From Paulinella micropora (taxonomy: Eukaryota; Cercozoa; Imbricatea; Euglyphida; Paulinellidae), in contig WBZZ01005630.1 of NCBI GenBank assembly GCA_019918135.1, positions 118,501-182,500 on the forward strand: a stretch of DNA of 64,000 nucleotides, given 5' to 3'. The position numbers were made by a program, and so were the translations under genes. Within the stretch, counting starts at the first letter, position 1; each line of letters begins with the position of its first letter. This document shows positions 31,469 to 41,668 of the stretch, one piece after another. The notes beneath the pieces are model-generated. The model made no database searches. It worked only from the letters and a program-made list of their open reading frames with translations, and had not been told where the DNA came from.

Positions 31469-31819
31469 CCATAACGGTAGGTTGGAGTTGCGATCGAAAC
31501 AAATCGTAACAGATGATTGACCAAATGATGAATTAAAGAGATTGCAGATGTAGATCAATGCGCGATATGTGCGTGCGTATATGTGTCAACGCATTGATCA
31601 AGATAGTATCAACATGCAGAGGCAGTACGGATATAGTGTACCCAATCATACATCATGAAAGGAACGTAGTGCCAACACTATCACTACGTGTTCAAAGCGG
31701 TAAATAGCATTGTGTGACCTGCCTTAGCTAATGCCAGTTCAAAATACTACAGTGTGAATATGACTATCGTACAAGCCTGTAGATATTAAATTGTTGGGTG
31801 GTATATGAAGTGGGAAAGG

Positions 31820-32216
31820 CTTTGGGAGGCTACTCATTGTGGAACCTTTACCGATCCCTCGCAGGATCAATCCGGGCTACCTAGCAAGACTGTTCACGCT
31901 AGTCGGAAACTCACTTTAATAATACATGTAAGTAAGAGAACTGAACCGCGGCGTCACAGATTGCCACGTCACAAAACTAAGACAAGTTTAACGGAACTAA
32001 GGTAGAGGTACAATGACTGTATCCTTAGTACTGACTACTTATCTAGAAATTTCTACTAAGACTGATTCAGTTAATACTGCCACTAGTGTGACAAAGTATA
32101 GTGTCCGCTGTATCACTTAATAATTAAGTGGAATTAGTACTGTCCGTCCTTATGACAAATCAACTACCCAGGTAACGGTAACTCCTGGTAACGTCGGAAA
32201 TGAAATAGGAATAACG
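31820..32216 (-). repeat. C1 3' LTR
   Basis: About 397 bp, collinear with 38911-39304. It begins CTTTGGGAGGCTACTCATTG on + and ends AATAGGAATAACG. The internal polypurine tract (AAGGGGGAG on -, 32217-32226) follows. Confidence 0.88.
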
Positions 32217-32226
32217 CTCCCCCTTA
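32217..32226 (-). promoter_or_regulatory. C1 polypurine tract
   Basis: TAAGGGGGAG on the - strand immediately upstream of the 3' LTR. The same AAGGGGGAGCG occurs at the equivalent site in C2. Confidence 0.75.
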
Positions 32227-32298
32227 GTTATTTGTCATGACTACGTCACTATATCAAATTCGTCTAGTCTAACATAAAAAATTAAAAAAAATCAAGCG

Positions 32299-32324
32299 CT
32301 TCCCGTTAGGGGTATCAAAAAGTC

Positions 32325-32355
<31 letters not shown>

Positions 32356-32598
32356 ATGGTCAGAGGGGTGTGAAGAAACAAGTGAAGAGAAAGAAAAGCG
32401 AGCTATATGAGTAGAAATAAAGCTCTCCAGTGTCTTGTGCCACCGGAGCCGACGAAAAGGTCTGGTGGGGTTCGCCACCCGCCACCAACGGCCTCGGCCT
32501 CGCGATCCAATCTCCACGCGCGTCCAGATCAACACCTATAGGAGTATCACTCACACAACAAGGAGAAAACAACACAAAATATCGTGAAACACCCGTAA
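32299..32598 (-). other. C1 3' untranslated region
   Basis: Contains a (TA)n run (32330-32355) and no domain-bearing ORF. The short ORFs 32323-32602 have no homology to C2 proteins. Confidence 0.5.
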
Positions 32599-33083
32599 TC
32601 ATTCCGGAGTACCCGGACTGTCAACCGTAAATTTGTTAAGCAAATAATAAAATTGCTCACGGGGTAACGGTTTTGTTAGTAAATCTCCTATCTGCTTTTT
32701 AGTTCCTACCTTGATAAACTTAATCTCTCTGTAGGTGGTGAATGAAATGCAATTCGAGAGGCAAATGTTTAGTGCGAGGGCCGGATAATCCCCTCTCACC
32801 CGCGAGAATTGTCTGTGAATTATCCTCAAAAATTTCAACTGCACCCTTTTGCGGAATTCCGAGTTCCTGTCTGACATGGCCTACTGCTAGTCCCTCTCTG
32901 ATACATTCAGCAGCAGCGTAAATTTCCGCGTCATTCGAACTAAGTGCTATCCTACTCTGTCTTTTAGAAAGCCATCCTATCGGGTCTTCGCCCCACAAGA
33001 TTATATAACCTGTGCGAGACTTACCGGTTTTTGGACAAACTTTATGTGCGGCATCAGGCCACAGCGTGACTTTAGGGTAGGTC
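32599..33083 (-). pseudogene. C1 RNase H domain, frameshifted
   Basis: Pieces in two frames (32998-32720 and 32877-32599) match the C2 RNase H. WLSKRQSRIALSSNDAEIYAA carries the SSN(D)AE motif of copia RNase H, followed by EDNSQTILAGE, RTKHLPLELHFIHHL and the C-terminal VGTKKQIGDLLTKPLPREQF. The start of the domain (WPDAAHKVC, ~33060) joins directly to the RT finger end because the connection is deleted. It would remove the RNA template strand after cDNA synthesis, but is not expressed as one protein here. Confidence 0.8.
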
Positions 33084-34148
33084 TTACCCTGTTGTACGGA
33101 TTTTGAATTCCTTTGCGACTCCTAGCCTCTTTAGCGGGTAATACTGTTCTAACGCAGACGCGAATTTTTCATAAGCTTCTTTGCTTGGTGCGGAAAATAT
33201 CAAATCATCTACGTGAAATATTCCCACTATAGCTTCTCTTATATGCTTGTCTTTCTCTACGAACATACATAAATCGGAGTCTAACAGCCTAAATCCTAAT
33301 TCTTCTAACTTAGGGGCTAGTATGTCATACCACCTTCTACCTGCCTGCGGCGCACCATACAAAGCACCATCGACACGCAATATCATCCCCTCTTTTCCCT
33401 CTCTATCCATTACATCAGGTGGGTAAGCAAATACCGGGTCTTGCATGCGGGCATTTAGATAAGCATTTTTGAAATCAATTCCATAAAGCTTATTACCATG
33501 CCAGGCAGTTAGTTTAGCAAGCATGAGCAGTGAGCGGTGTGAGGCACAAGGAACGAACAACTGGTCGGGGTTATAGCTGACTCCTGGTTCTAACATGTCT
33601 CCTCTCAAAGCTAATCTAGACTTAACAAACTTTTTTCCGTTGTCTATCTTCACTTTGTGAACCCAAGTGAGCCTAACTATCTTACTAACACCAGCCTTCT
33701 TGGCTTCGCTGTAATTAACCCACGTGTACGTCTTGAAATCCTTAAGGGACTGTATCTCCTTCTTCATGCCTTCTAACAACTCTTTCGCTGTCAATCCCTG
33801 CTCTGCTATCTCTTTTGGTAGACGAATGTTAAGATAAAGCAAAAATTCGTTTGGCTTATTCATGCATCTATCATAACATAACATAGCACTCTCCAACTCT
33901 CCAGCAGGCAATACGGACTCTCCCTCACTTACCTTGTACTTAATGATCTCAGAATCAAGCATCTTTTCTAGTCTGTCCTCAAACTGAACAAAGTGAGATG
34001 GCTTAGGTTGTCTTCTTACTTTTAACCTCTCTTTGGGAGCACACTTTTGCTTTACTATACCTGTGCGTACTTTGTTTTCCCAGCCTCGCCCGTATGTCTT
34101 CTCTGCCCACTCATCTCCCCACTCTCTCGCAAGTACTCTCACTCTCAC
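33084..34148 (-). CDS. C1 reverse transcriptase (copia), C-terminally truncated
   Basis: 354 aa. The N-terminal basic segment is the end of the integrase/linker. The RT contains VRLTWVHKVKIDNGKKFVKS, KARLALRGD-like RLALRGDMLEPG, LYGIDFKNAYLNA, YGAPQAGRRWYDIL, LLDSDLCMFV and the active site FHVDDLIFS (copia [FY]VDD). After KEF the frame enters a short out-of-frame tail. Alignment by eye to C2 shows a missing block of about 120 codons between this point and the RNase H. The polymerase active site is therefore intact but the connection is lost. Confidence 0.85.
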   Translation of the reverse strand: MRVRVLAREWGDEWAEKTYGRGWENKVRTGIVKQKCAPKERLKVRRQPKPSHFVQFEDRLEKMLDSEIIKYKVSEGESVLPAGELESAMLCYDRCMNKPNEFLLYLNIRLPKEIAEQGLTAKELLEGMKKEIQSLKDFKTYTWVNYSEAKKAGVSKIVRLTWVHKVKIDNGKKFVKSRLALRGDMLEPGVSYNPDQLFVPCASHRSLLMLAKLTAWHGNKLYGIDFKNAYLNARMQDPVFAYPPDVMDREGKEGMILRVDGALYGAPQAGRRWYDILAPKLEELGFRLLDSDLCMFVEKDKHIREAIVGIFHVDDLIFSAPSKEAYEKFASALEQYYPLKRLGVAKEFKIRTTG

Positions 34149-34631
34149 TCCCTCTAGTTCCTGAACCTCAACTACTTTTTGTTTTCGTTTTAGTTCACTA
34201 TGCGGTCGTGATGGTTCCGAGCTTTGCGGTTGTAATGGTGGTTGGTGTGCTTGTCGTCTTATGCGTTTTCCTTCATGAACTATGTTAGCTTCAGTGATCT
34301 TGTCACTTTGCTCCCACGTTCTTCCCTTACTAGGTTGCTCACTCTCTTCATATGCTCTTCTCTCGTGCTGTGCTTGAGGATCAGATGCATCTGTGAGTGC
34401 GTGTGCATGTCCTTCCTGTGTTGATTGTCTGCGGGGTTGTGTCTGTGGGATGGGGTGCAGCTGTCGATGTGGTGTCGATGTCCTGTGTTGTAAAGCTATC
34501 TTGTGTTTGCCATCTAAGCTGTCTCCCCCTGTGTTCCCTCCATACTCCCCCTGTTCTTGTTGACTTTCTGACTGACTAACATCATCGACATGGTCATATG
34601 TGTCGTCATCGTCATGAGTCTGTGTCGTGTC

Positions 34632-35677
34632 CTATTGTGTGTGGGTGGTGGTAACTGTGGTGGTCGTGGGTGTGGAGTGTGTTTGTTCAACATCGACATC
34701 CTTACTCTCACTCTCCCCCTCAGCTACATCCTCATCCCACTCTACGGTTCTGTGTGGGTGTGCATCCTTTCCTATCACGTACGGGTTAAATCGCACGTTC
34801 CTAACTCCTGCTATCACTTTGCTACCGTCCCACACTCTGTATAACTCTCTAAATAGGTCATACCCTACTAGCATGACTTTCTTTCCTCTAAATTGTCCTT
34901 TTCTACCTTTGCCTGTGTACATCACTCCCATGCATCCTATTGGTCTAAGGTGTGTCAAAAACGGTTTCCTTCCTAACAGCTGTTCATATGGGGACATACC
35001 CTTTCTAGGACCTTGGGTGGCAGGCAAAATGTTGTGTAGGGTGGTGGCTGAGTGCTCCGTCTCTGCCAGAAAGAAATGGGCAGGTGTGCGTGATAACGCA
35101 TGGCCCTCGCGGCCCCAGCCGTGATGTCATTGGCTTTCTCAGCAATAGGGTTACCATCCTTGTCCCCCGTTGCCGATGTTTTCCAAATAAACTGTCTAGG
35201 CTTCCACCACTCTATCACTTCTTTCGGGACGTCAAACTCTTGATCACATCTTATTTCTTGTACTCTATTTCCTGTCTGTCTCTCATAAAACGCTACTGCT
35301 TGCCTAAGGCAATCAATAAACTCATTTTTATGCGAAAGATAATAATCTTTAATAAACAACGAGTAATCGTCCGTAACCGAAAATTTATGTCTCTTCCCGT
35401 GTATTGAGCGGACTGACCACGTTCCGGTATCTAAGTGTAGTACTACTCCTGGCTTACTAGCTCTCTCTATTCTGTTGACCTTAAATCTAGGCAACTGCTT
35501 CGCCTTACCTATCATGCAGGCTTCGCAGAACTCTACCTTTCTCTCGTCTGCTACTAGCGTTATGCCTAAATCATTTGCCTGAGCTCTCATCTTCTTAATG
35601 CTATAGTGTCCACAAGCATAGTGGAACAGTTCTATATCTACCTTTCTAATTGAACTTGGCTTGCGGGGATAAGACAC
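34632..35677 (-). pseudogene. C1 GAG-pre-integrase and integrase, frameshifted
   Basis: From 35677: an H-x3-H...C-x2-C zinc domain (FHYACGH...CEACMIGKAK), then the rve core with LHLDTG (D), IRCDQEFD (D) and NPIAEKANDITA (E in the usual N.xAER position). The frame breaks near 35040 and continues at 35027-34632 with GMSPYEQLLGRKP, the IN-linker GKKVMLVGYDLFRELYRVWD and an acidic Ser/Thr-rich tail. In place of the common VGYS.G.KGYR in copia elements, this lineage has VGYDLFRELYRVW, the same as C2. Integrase inserts the element cDNA. Confidence 0.82.
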
Positions 35678-35762
35678 ATACAGTGTTACTTCCCCCGTGT
35701 TGCCCTCTGTCTGTCTACGCTCCTCTCTTTCTCTCTTGGGGTTTCCCTCCCCTCCTACCCCA

Positions 35763-36425
35763 CTACAGTTCTATTCTGTCTCTGCGGAGGTTCAAAACGC
35801 TCGTTATATGCAATGGTGTGTCAAGCTCATCATCCCACCTGTAAAGGAGGGTCGACATGAGTCTGCCACGGACAAGTACGTTCTTCTCTTCTATCCTTAT
35901 GGGGTGCTTTAGGATTACCAGCTGTCCATTTTGATGAACGATAGAACGATGATGGATATGGTCCATCCTGCCGGTTGACGCTATGTTCACTGGTACCCTG
36001 GTATCGAGGAGCATGGGCCTCGACACCGTAACGGGTTTGCCATGTCCGTTAATTCGCGTCACTCTAGCCGTTCCTTCCTGTGCTATTTCACACTCTCCAT
36101 TACCGGTTATTAGCCTAACAGGAGGTACTGACTTAATGTCATGCAATATTTCAGGGTTGCATGCAATGTCTCTAGAAGATCCACTATCCTGAACTATCGT
36201 GTTCTTCTTGTCTCGTCCTCCCTCACCATCTAACACTAGTGCGTAGTTCTGTCTGCTTTTCTGGTGTTTTAATGGTGCTGGTGGCTGTGGAGTGTTACTG
36301 ACAGTGTCTTCGGTCTGTGCTGGTGGGGATAGTGTTGCGCGGGCTGCAGGCGCTATATACACTCCCTCTATTGCTCTCACCACGTCTGTCAAGAACTCAT
36401 CTAGCACTAACTTCCCCTCACTCAC
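35763..36425 (-). CDS. C1 aspartic protease (copia)
   Basis: 220 aa containing the catalytic TIVQDSGSSRDIAC (DSG), the beta-hairpin RLITGNGECEIAQEGTARVT, MLLDTRVPVNIASTGRMDH and QLVILKHPIRIEEKNVLVRGR near the end. This matches copia retropepsins and the C2 copy. The N-terminal 80 residues are a Pro-rich linker. It overlaps the preceding ORF by 8 bp in another frame, so it was probably continuous in the ancestor. It processes Gag-Pol in particles. Confidence 0.8.
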   Translation of the reverse strand: MSEGKLVLDEFLTDVVRAIEGVYIAPAARATLSPPAQTEDTVSNTPQPPAPLKHQKSRQNYALVLDGEGGRDKKNTIVQDSGSSRDIACNPEILHDIKSVPPVRLITGNGECEIAQEGTARVTRINGHGKPVTVSRPMLLDTRVPVNIASTGRMDHIHHRSIVHQNGQLVILKHPIRIEEKNVLVRGRLMSTLLYRWDDELDTPLHITSVLNLRRDRIEL

Positions 36426-37212
36426 TCCTCACCTCACCGTTGCTTTCTCTAACGCAGGTTGTCGTGAGTTGTTGAGCGAGCTGTGCTATGTCTCTAAAAG
36501 TGATGATGGGTGGTGCGTCGGTGTGTGGCTGAGCATGGGGAATTGGACCTGGTTTAGGTGTAGAGGCTGTAGCGATACCTCCTCGTCGTTTCCCCTTGGC
36601 CTCTCCGGTCCCTGCAACAGCACTGGGCAGTCTGGCAGATGCCGGACTCCCACTTACATCGTGAGTGTCTTTCTTAAGTTTCAGTGCATATTGCTTAACA
36701 TTTCCTTTGCGCGTAAATTGCAAATGCTCAGTGTCTATTTCATCATCATCTACACATGCTGCCATAGCCATATCATGTCTGATCTCATCAGAACATCGTG
36801 AGTCATGGTCATCATCCATCTTTTCTTCATCGTCTCCCTCATCACTGACCTCACTCTGCACTGGTGTGTCGCCTGTCTGTGTGACGTGTGCTGATGATGG
36901 GGTGTGAGGTGTCTGTGTGGTGGAGGTGGGTTTTTGCGGTGCTTTCTCTTCACGCCTACTCCCCCTCACTTCCCCTTTCACCTTATTCTTCTCACTCTCT
37001 GCCTTCCTCTGTGGAGTCTGTGCAGTGAATGTGGCTGTGAGGTTGTGCGGTATCACTATCCCTCTCGCTACTGCATCCTCTCTCAAACCTCTCTCGTCAG
37101 GATAATAAGGGGATTTGGGAGGGCGGAGGTCTGGGCTTACAGACAAGTCTAACAAGGGATACTCCGGGTCTTGTTTCTTTGCATGATACCCGCAAAATAA
37201 GCCATAGACCAT
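36418..37212 (-). CDS. C1 linker ORF between gag and protease
   Basis: 264 aa, low-complexity, charged. The block CGYHAKKQDPEYPLLDLSVS with RPPKSPYYPDERGL is conserved in C2 (CGYHATQDPDYPELDLSVS), showing this is a real Pol/Gag segment and not spurious. No known domain. The C-terminus (PIITFRDIAQLA) is also shared with C2 (PVITFKDINEIA). Confidence 0.65.
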   Translation of the reverse strand: MVYGLFCGYHAKKQDPEYPLLDLSVSPDLRPPKSPYYPDERGLREDAVARGIVIPHNLTATFTAQTPQRKAESEKNKVKGEVRGSRREEKAPQKPTSTTQTPHTPSSAHVTQTGDTPVQSEVSDEGDDEEKMDDDHDSRCSDEIRHDMAMAACVDDDEIDTEHLQFTRKGNVKQYALKLKKDTHDVSGSPASARLPSAVAGTGEAKGKRRGGIATASTPKPGPIPHAQPHTDAPPIITFRDIAQLAQQLTTTCVRESNGEVRSE

Positions 37213-37354
37213 TCGTGAAGCTTGCGCAGCGTTTGGCCCCTTTTTGTCATGGTCAAGAGAGATCTGACAAGGACTGTTCTTTTTGTTTTTCCCGTGACAT
37301 TTTAGGGACCTCGGTTTTTCTCGAGTATGCCTCCCATATGTTGTTGAAGGTGTT

Positions 37355-38907
37355 TTAGGGGTTTGTTTGACGCTGGGGTGGGGTGTCTGCGGAGACTGTC
37401 CCGGTTAGCTGACTTTGAGAGCGTGAGATGGGTGTGACGGAGGGACTCCCTCTTTCGTCACTTTGTTTAGTTTGATTTGGTGACAGGGGACGAACACCTG
37501 GCTCAATCTGGGGTTCCCCAGACTCGACGTTCGCTCTCTCCCTGCCTCTCTCGCCATCAGGGGTTTCCCCAGTTTCGTGTGGAACATCTCCCCTCAAGTG
37601 TACGAGTAAAGCGTCAGTATCGGTTTCGTCTTCCCCTTCTTGTTCTTCCTCTCTGATGAGGGTTAGGTCTTTGTGAGACTTCTTGTTAGAAGTTTTCTGA
37701 GGTTTTCCCTTTTTCTTCTTTTTGTCGTGCTTGTCATCACTCACTTGACCTTTCTTATGGGGTTTCTTCTTTGGGCAAAACTTCTTCGTATGGCCTTTCT
37801 CATTACACTCATAACAAGTGACTTTGAGCCACCATTCTTCCTTCTTCTTAAACTTTCTGAACTTGCCCTTACCCCCTTCCTCTTGATATCCCTGATCACC
37901 CAACATGAGGTTTGACTCTCTCTTCTGCCTCGTGTTCTTGTCAGCTCTCTCCCTCTTCTCTTCTTCCTTCCACTTGTCCTTCCTCCAAAGTGCCCAAGTG
38001 TCTCTCGCACTATCGACTAGGTCATCATATTTGGGTCTTAGGTTAGGTGGTAGGTTGTAGTGAAGTGCTTTAAAACTCTCTCCGTATGCGGGGTGTCGGG
38101 CAAGCTTTGCGAGCAATCCTCTTATGAGATCGTCCTCATCAAATGGATGTGTTCTGTGACTCTCTACCTCTCCTTTCATCGCAATGTAGTCGTTTAACCA
38201 TGCATCAACATTTTGTCCGGGTTTTGGATACATATTCTCAAATATTTGCGCTTTGATATTCTTGCTTACCCCGGAGATTGAACCGAACTTTGCCCTGACT
38301 GCCTCTATCAGCTCTATCGGTCCTGTCACTGTTTTAGTGCGCAAGTAACGTACAACAACAGGGTGAGAAAAAGCGACAGAAAGAATGAGTTGCAGTGTTC
38401 GCATGCGTTCATAATGCTTCTTCTCTTTCTGTATAGTTCTTACTCTTAATGTGTATGCTCGTTTAGACTCTTTTCTCTTCTCTCGCTTCAGTCTCTTACC
38501 TCTCTTCTCTTTCCATTGTGTCTTCTGTTCATCAGACATTTTTGCCCACTCTTTCGGTTTGTCTGCTGCAGGCGTCTTTCCTTCATCCTTCTTCGTTTTG
38601 GGTCTCTGCCTACCGCCGTCTGAGGTACTGCCTTCTGTCTCTGATTCTGAGTCTGGAGTGTCTTCTGACTCTGGCTCGTCTGGCAACTCCCATTCCTCTA
38701 CTTCCATGGCTTTTGCAGGGTCGTAGGGATATTTAACCTTCGCCTAGCTGGGGCATGGAATGCCAGCTTAACACACTCTCCATGCCAGGCACTGATGCCT
38801 TTCGCATAGTTCTCTATCTTGTAACAAAAGTCAGAATAGTTCCGAGTTGTTCCATCCAACTGCGGGATGTACTCTTGACCCATGTGTTTCTCGGTTCCAA
38901 GGCCCAT
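37355..38907 (-). pseudogene. C1 Gag with CCHC zinc knuckle, one frameshift
   Basis: The start codon is the ATG (38907-38905) inside the primer site. The first ~60 residues run to a shift near 38740, after which ORF 38707-37355 (450 aa) continues. It contains an acidic Ser/Glu segment, a basic stretch, a helical capsid region (RTKTVTGPIELIEAVRAKFG, AHPAYGESF-like blocks shared with C2) and the knuckle CYECNEKGHTKKFC (C-x2-C-x4-H-x4-C, near 37810-37770). A Lys-rich segment and a disordered acidic tail follow. It is the structural particle protein. Confidence 0.8.
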
Positions 38908-38910
38908 AAC
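38894..38910 (-). promoter_or_regulatory. C1 primer-binding site containing the gag ATG
   Basis: On -, GTTATGGGCCTTGGAAC begins directly after the 5' LTR. It is complementary to the anticodon arm of initiator tRNA-Met (half-tRNA priming, as in copia). The ATG within it opens the Gag frame (M-G-L-G...). Confidence 0.75.
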
Positions 38911-39304
38911 CTTTGGGAGGCTACTCATTGTGGAACCTTTACCGATCCCTCGCAGGATCAATCCGGGCTACCTAGCAAGACTGTTCACGCTAGTCGGAAA
39001 CTCACTTTAATAATACATGTAAGTAAGAGAACTGAACCGCGGCGTCACAGATTGCCACGTCACAAAACTAAGACAAGTTTAACGGAACTAAGGTAGAGTA
39101 CAATGACTGTATCCTTAGTACTGACTACTTATCTAGAAATTTCTACTAAGACTGATTCAGTTAATACTGCCACTAGTGTGACAAAGTATAGTGTCCGCTG
39201 TATCACTTAATAATTAAGTGGAATTAGCACTGTCCGTCCTTATGACAAATCAACTACCCAGGTAACGGTAACTCCGGGTAACGTCGGAAATGAAATAAAT
39301 AACG
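38911..39304 (-). repeat. C1 5' LTR
   Basis: About 394 bp, nearly identical to 31820-32216 (a few substitutions and 1-2-bp indels). It abuts AAAGG on the right. Confidence 0.88.
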
Positions 39305-39309
39305 AAAGG

Positions 39310-39393
39310 AGATAGAGTCCGAAGGGAGTCCAAAAGTAAAAACCACTTGAGAGTCTACTTTGATCTTAGTTTGAAAAATGAAAATCGTACTTC
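39310..39393 (-). other. G2 3' UTR segment right of C1
   Basis: Continues leftward at 31469-31814 across the C1 insertion. Nothing recognisable. Confidence 0.5.
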
Positions 39394-40552
39394 TTACCGT
39401 TGTAAGGCTTGCGTAAACGTTTGATTTTCGGGAATGATCGAACCCTTGTTCCTGGAGTTGGTGGCGGGCTTGAACTGAATATCGCGATGAACGACCTGAT
39501 CATTCTCACTGTCGAGTGTCATCTTCTTCCAGGAGTTGAGAGGCTTGGTCCATTGGAGATGCGTCGGGCCCTCCGTGACTGAGCCGTCCGGATGGACAAT
39601 CGGCTCCACATAAACTGGGCGGTATTGCATATTAGATAGCGAAGTGATGCCAAGCTGGTGGACGCGGAAGTCGTCGCGATCGTCCGTGGGATCTTCATCC
39701 ATGATCATCCCTAACTTGAGCAAGCCATCGTCGATGAAGGCTATCAGTCCTTCTGGTCGTCATTGTGTGCCTGATCCTGGACCGGGTCGATGGCCTGAGC
39801 CAGATCGGTTGGGGCCGTGTAGGGGCTGATGTGTGGAATGTCAATTTTGCGGAGGACCTTGTTGGTGTGCTCGTGCCGGAGGCGAAAGGTGTTATTGGGC
39901 GGCTTGTCCAATATGATGTACGGGCCGTCGTGTTGAAGACAGAGGAGGCGGGAATACCTTTGGTTGATTGTTTCGGGCGATAGACGGTGACACAGTCACC
40001 TACCTTCCAATCAGGTAGCTTGCGTCGCCGCTGCTTGTTCTTCTGCTCGTTGGCAGCCATGCGCGTGAAGGAGGCGTATTCCTTGACATACGCCGTGACA
40101 GCAATCCGAGCTAAGCGGAGAGTGTCGAGTTGGTCCGATGTCTGGACGGTCGTCGAGCCAGACTTAGTCATCGCGGCGGTTGATCGAGCCGCGCGTTCAG
40201 CGATGACGTCGGGAGAATCGAAGATATCGATAGATGAACGTGGCTGGCGAGCCATCATACCTTCAAAAGCGGATACGCCGGTGGCGGTAGAGACGTAAGT
40301 GTTCTGCGAGAACGACAGAGCTGGCATGGCCTTGGGCCAAGTCTTCTTGTCTTTGTCTGCGAGTGCCTGGGTAGCGCGGCGGAGGCTTTGATGCCTGCCT
40401 AACTGATGGTGAGAGAATGGCGCAGTGGTGAGCCATTCGATTCCAGCCGTGCTGCAGAAGGCCTTGGCAAGATTGCCACGGAAAGATACATGATCGTCAG
40501 ACAGGATAGCCTCCGGAAAACCGAAAATGCAAACCCATCGAGCGAGAATGGT
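39394..40552 (-). pseudogene. G2 integrase core end and C-terminal domain
   Basis: It continues in the same frame after an in-frame TAG (40555-40553) that ends the upstream ORF. AILSDDHVSFRGN supplies the second acidic residue. In the block that usually reads NGxxER the sequence is LGRHQSLRRA, with Q at the expected catalytic Glu. A KVGDCVTVYRPKQ (C-terminal, DNA-binding-like) segment follows in ORF 40327-39695. The final ORF (39723-39394, 109 aa) is in another frame and may be the Pol C-terminus. With the nonsense codon and the E-to-Q change, this copy should not integrate. Confidence 0.65.
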
Positions 40553-41668
40553 CTAAACAGTCTCCTCAGCAGTGGTGGAAACGACTGGAATAAACAATAG
40601 GTAACCTGCGAACAAATCGACTATAGTTAACACGTACTGTTCGAGTACGCCATCTATGCCTACATGAGCATGATCTATACCTATAGCTTGATCTGAATGG
40701 ATCCAGACTAACGAGTTATAGCGGCCATGATTAAGTGTGAGGCAGGCGTGTGATAGTTGACAAAAGTGACAATCTTTGAGGATAGCCGCAATGTCGGCGT
40801 GCATCTTGTCTTTCCCATCGGGTCCGAACCATATGTATCGCTGATGGATGTATGGGGCAAGGGTGGGGACCTTTGCGTGATTCTGGATCAAGCGAGCATG
40901 GGAGACAAGCTTGCATATCAGGGGATTCGGAACATATATACGGCGGGAGCGGTCGGGCATGATATGTACCGCTAGCCCTCCCTTGAAAAAGAGAAGAGTA
41001 TTACCCTGGCCGATAGATGTAGATCCGTCCCAAAGCGGTTGCAAAAGGGGGTCTTCTTTCTGCGCTGACTGGATATCTGCGCGCGTGACGCGCGGGGCAT
41101 GTGATGTAGCATACATATTAAGCACAGCATGGCGATCCAATCCAAAGTTATGAACAAGCCACACAAGGTTGTCCTCAAGGAAGACGATCTTGTGATATGC
41201 TAATACTGTCTCACGAGAGATGGTCTCACCGTCGGGTATGAGGTGTACCATGTCTTGAGGAACAAGTACAGCAAAAGGCTTGTTGAGGGCAAAAGGTTGA
41301 CGGGCTACTTCCGGAGCACGCTCCGCGGGCGGGATGACTATGGCGTAGTCCCATGGGGCCTGTAAGGTCTTGATCGTTGGTGCACCGCGCAAAATCCGAC
41401 AGTCGTGCTTCTTAAAGCGCGCGTCTAATTGCGGATGACTACCGTCAATCGCGAGCCAAAAGGAGCGTCCACTGGACTGTAACATAGTTGCCGGGATGGT
41501 GTCCAGTAGCTGATTTGTCGCTTCGACTTCCCCGAGGAGAGTGGGTTGGCCGGGCGATATACAAGGAACACGAGAGAGTGCATCAGGAAGGAGATTCTGT
41601 TTACCCTGAATGTATTCCACCTTGAAGCGGATAGTTTGAAGGTGGTTTAGGACCCATCCAACAACCAT
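40553..41668 (-). CDS. G2 RNase H C-terminus and integrase N-terminus
   Basis: 371 aa. It begins with the RNase H end (IRFKVEYIQGKQNLLPDALSR, the gypsy xxGxxNxxADALSR motif). After a ~200-residue region comes the HHCC domain (HARLIQNHA...CHFCQLS, ~40830-40740) and the first rve block (IGIDHAHVGIDG, then YVLTIVDLFAGYLLF). It overlaps the RT ORF by 22 bp in a different frame, so a one-base change separates it from RT. Stop TAG at 40553-40555. Confidence 0.75.
   Translation of the reverse strand: MVVGWVLNHLQTIRFKVEYIQGKQNLLPDALSRVPCISPGQPTLLGEVEATNQLLDTIPATMLQSSGRSFWLAIDGSHPQLDARFKKHDCRILRGAPTIKTLQAPWDYAIVIPPAERAPEVARQPFALNKPFAVLVPQDMVHLIPDGETISRETVLAYHKIVFLEDNLVWLVHNFGLDRHAVLNMYATSHAPRVTRADIQSAQKEDPLLQPLWDGSTSIGQGNTLLFFKGGLAVHIMPDRSRRIYVPNPLICKLVSHARLIQNHAKVPTLAPYIHQRYIWFGPDGKDKMHADIAAILKDCHFCQLSHACLTLNHGRYNSLVWIHSDQAIGIDHAHVGIDGVLEQYVLTIVDLFAGYLLFIPVVSTTAEETV

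Larger units (their letters stand above)
31820..39304 (-). mobile_element. C1: Ty1/copia LTR retrotransposon nested in G2
   Basis: LTRs 31820-32216 and 38911-39304 (~395 bp) flank gag, a linker ORF, DSG protease, integrase, then RT and RNase H. Integrase before RT is the copia order. A 5-bp repeat AAAGG flanks both sides (31815-31819, 39305-39309). The interior reads like C2 (same motifs, moderately diverged), so the two are members of one lineage. Frameshifts and a deletion between RT and RNase H make it defective. It interrupts the 3' UTR of G2 and is therefore younger than G2. Confidence 0.88.
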
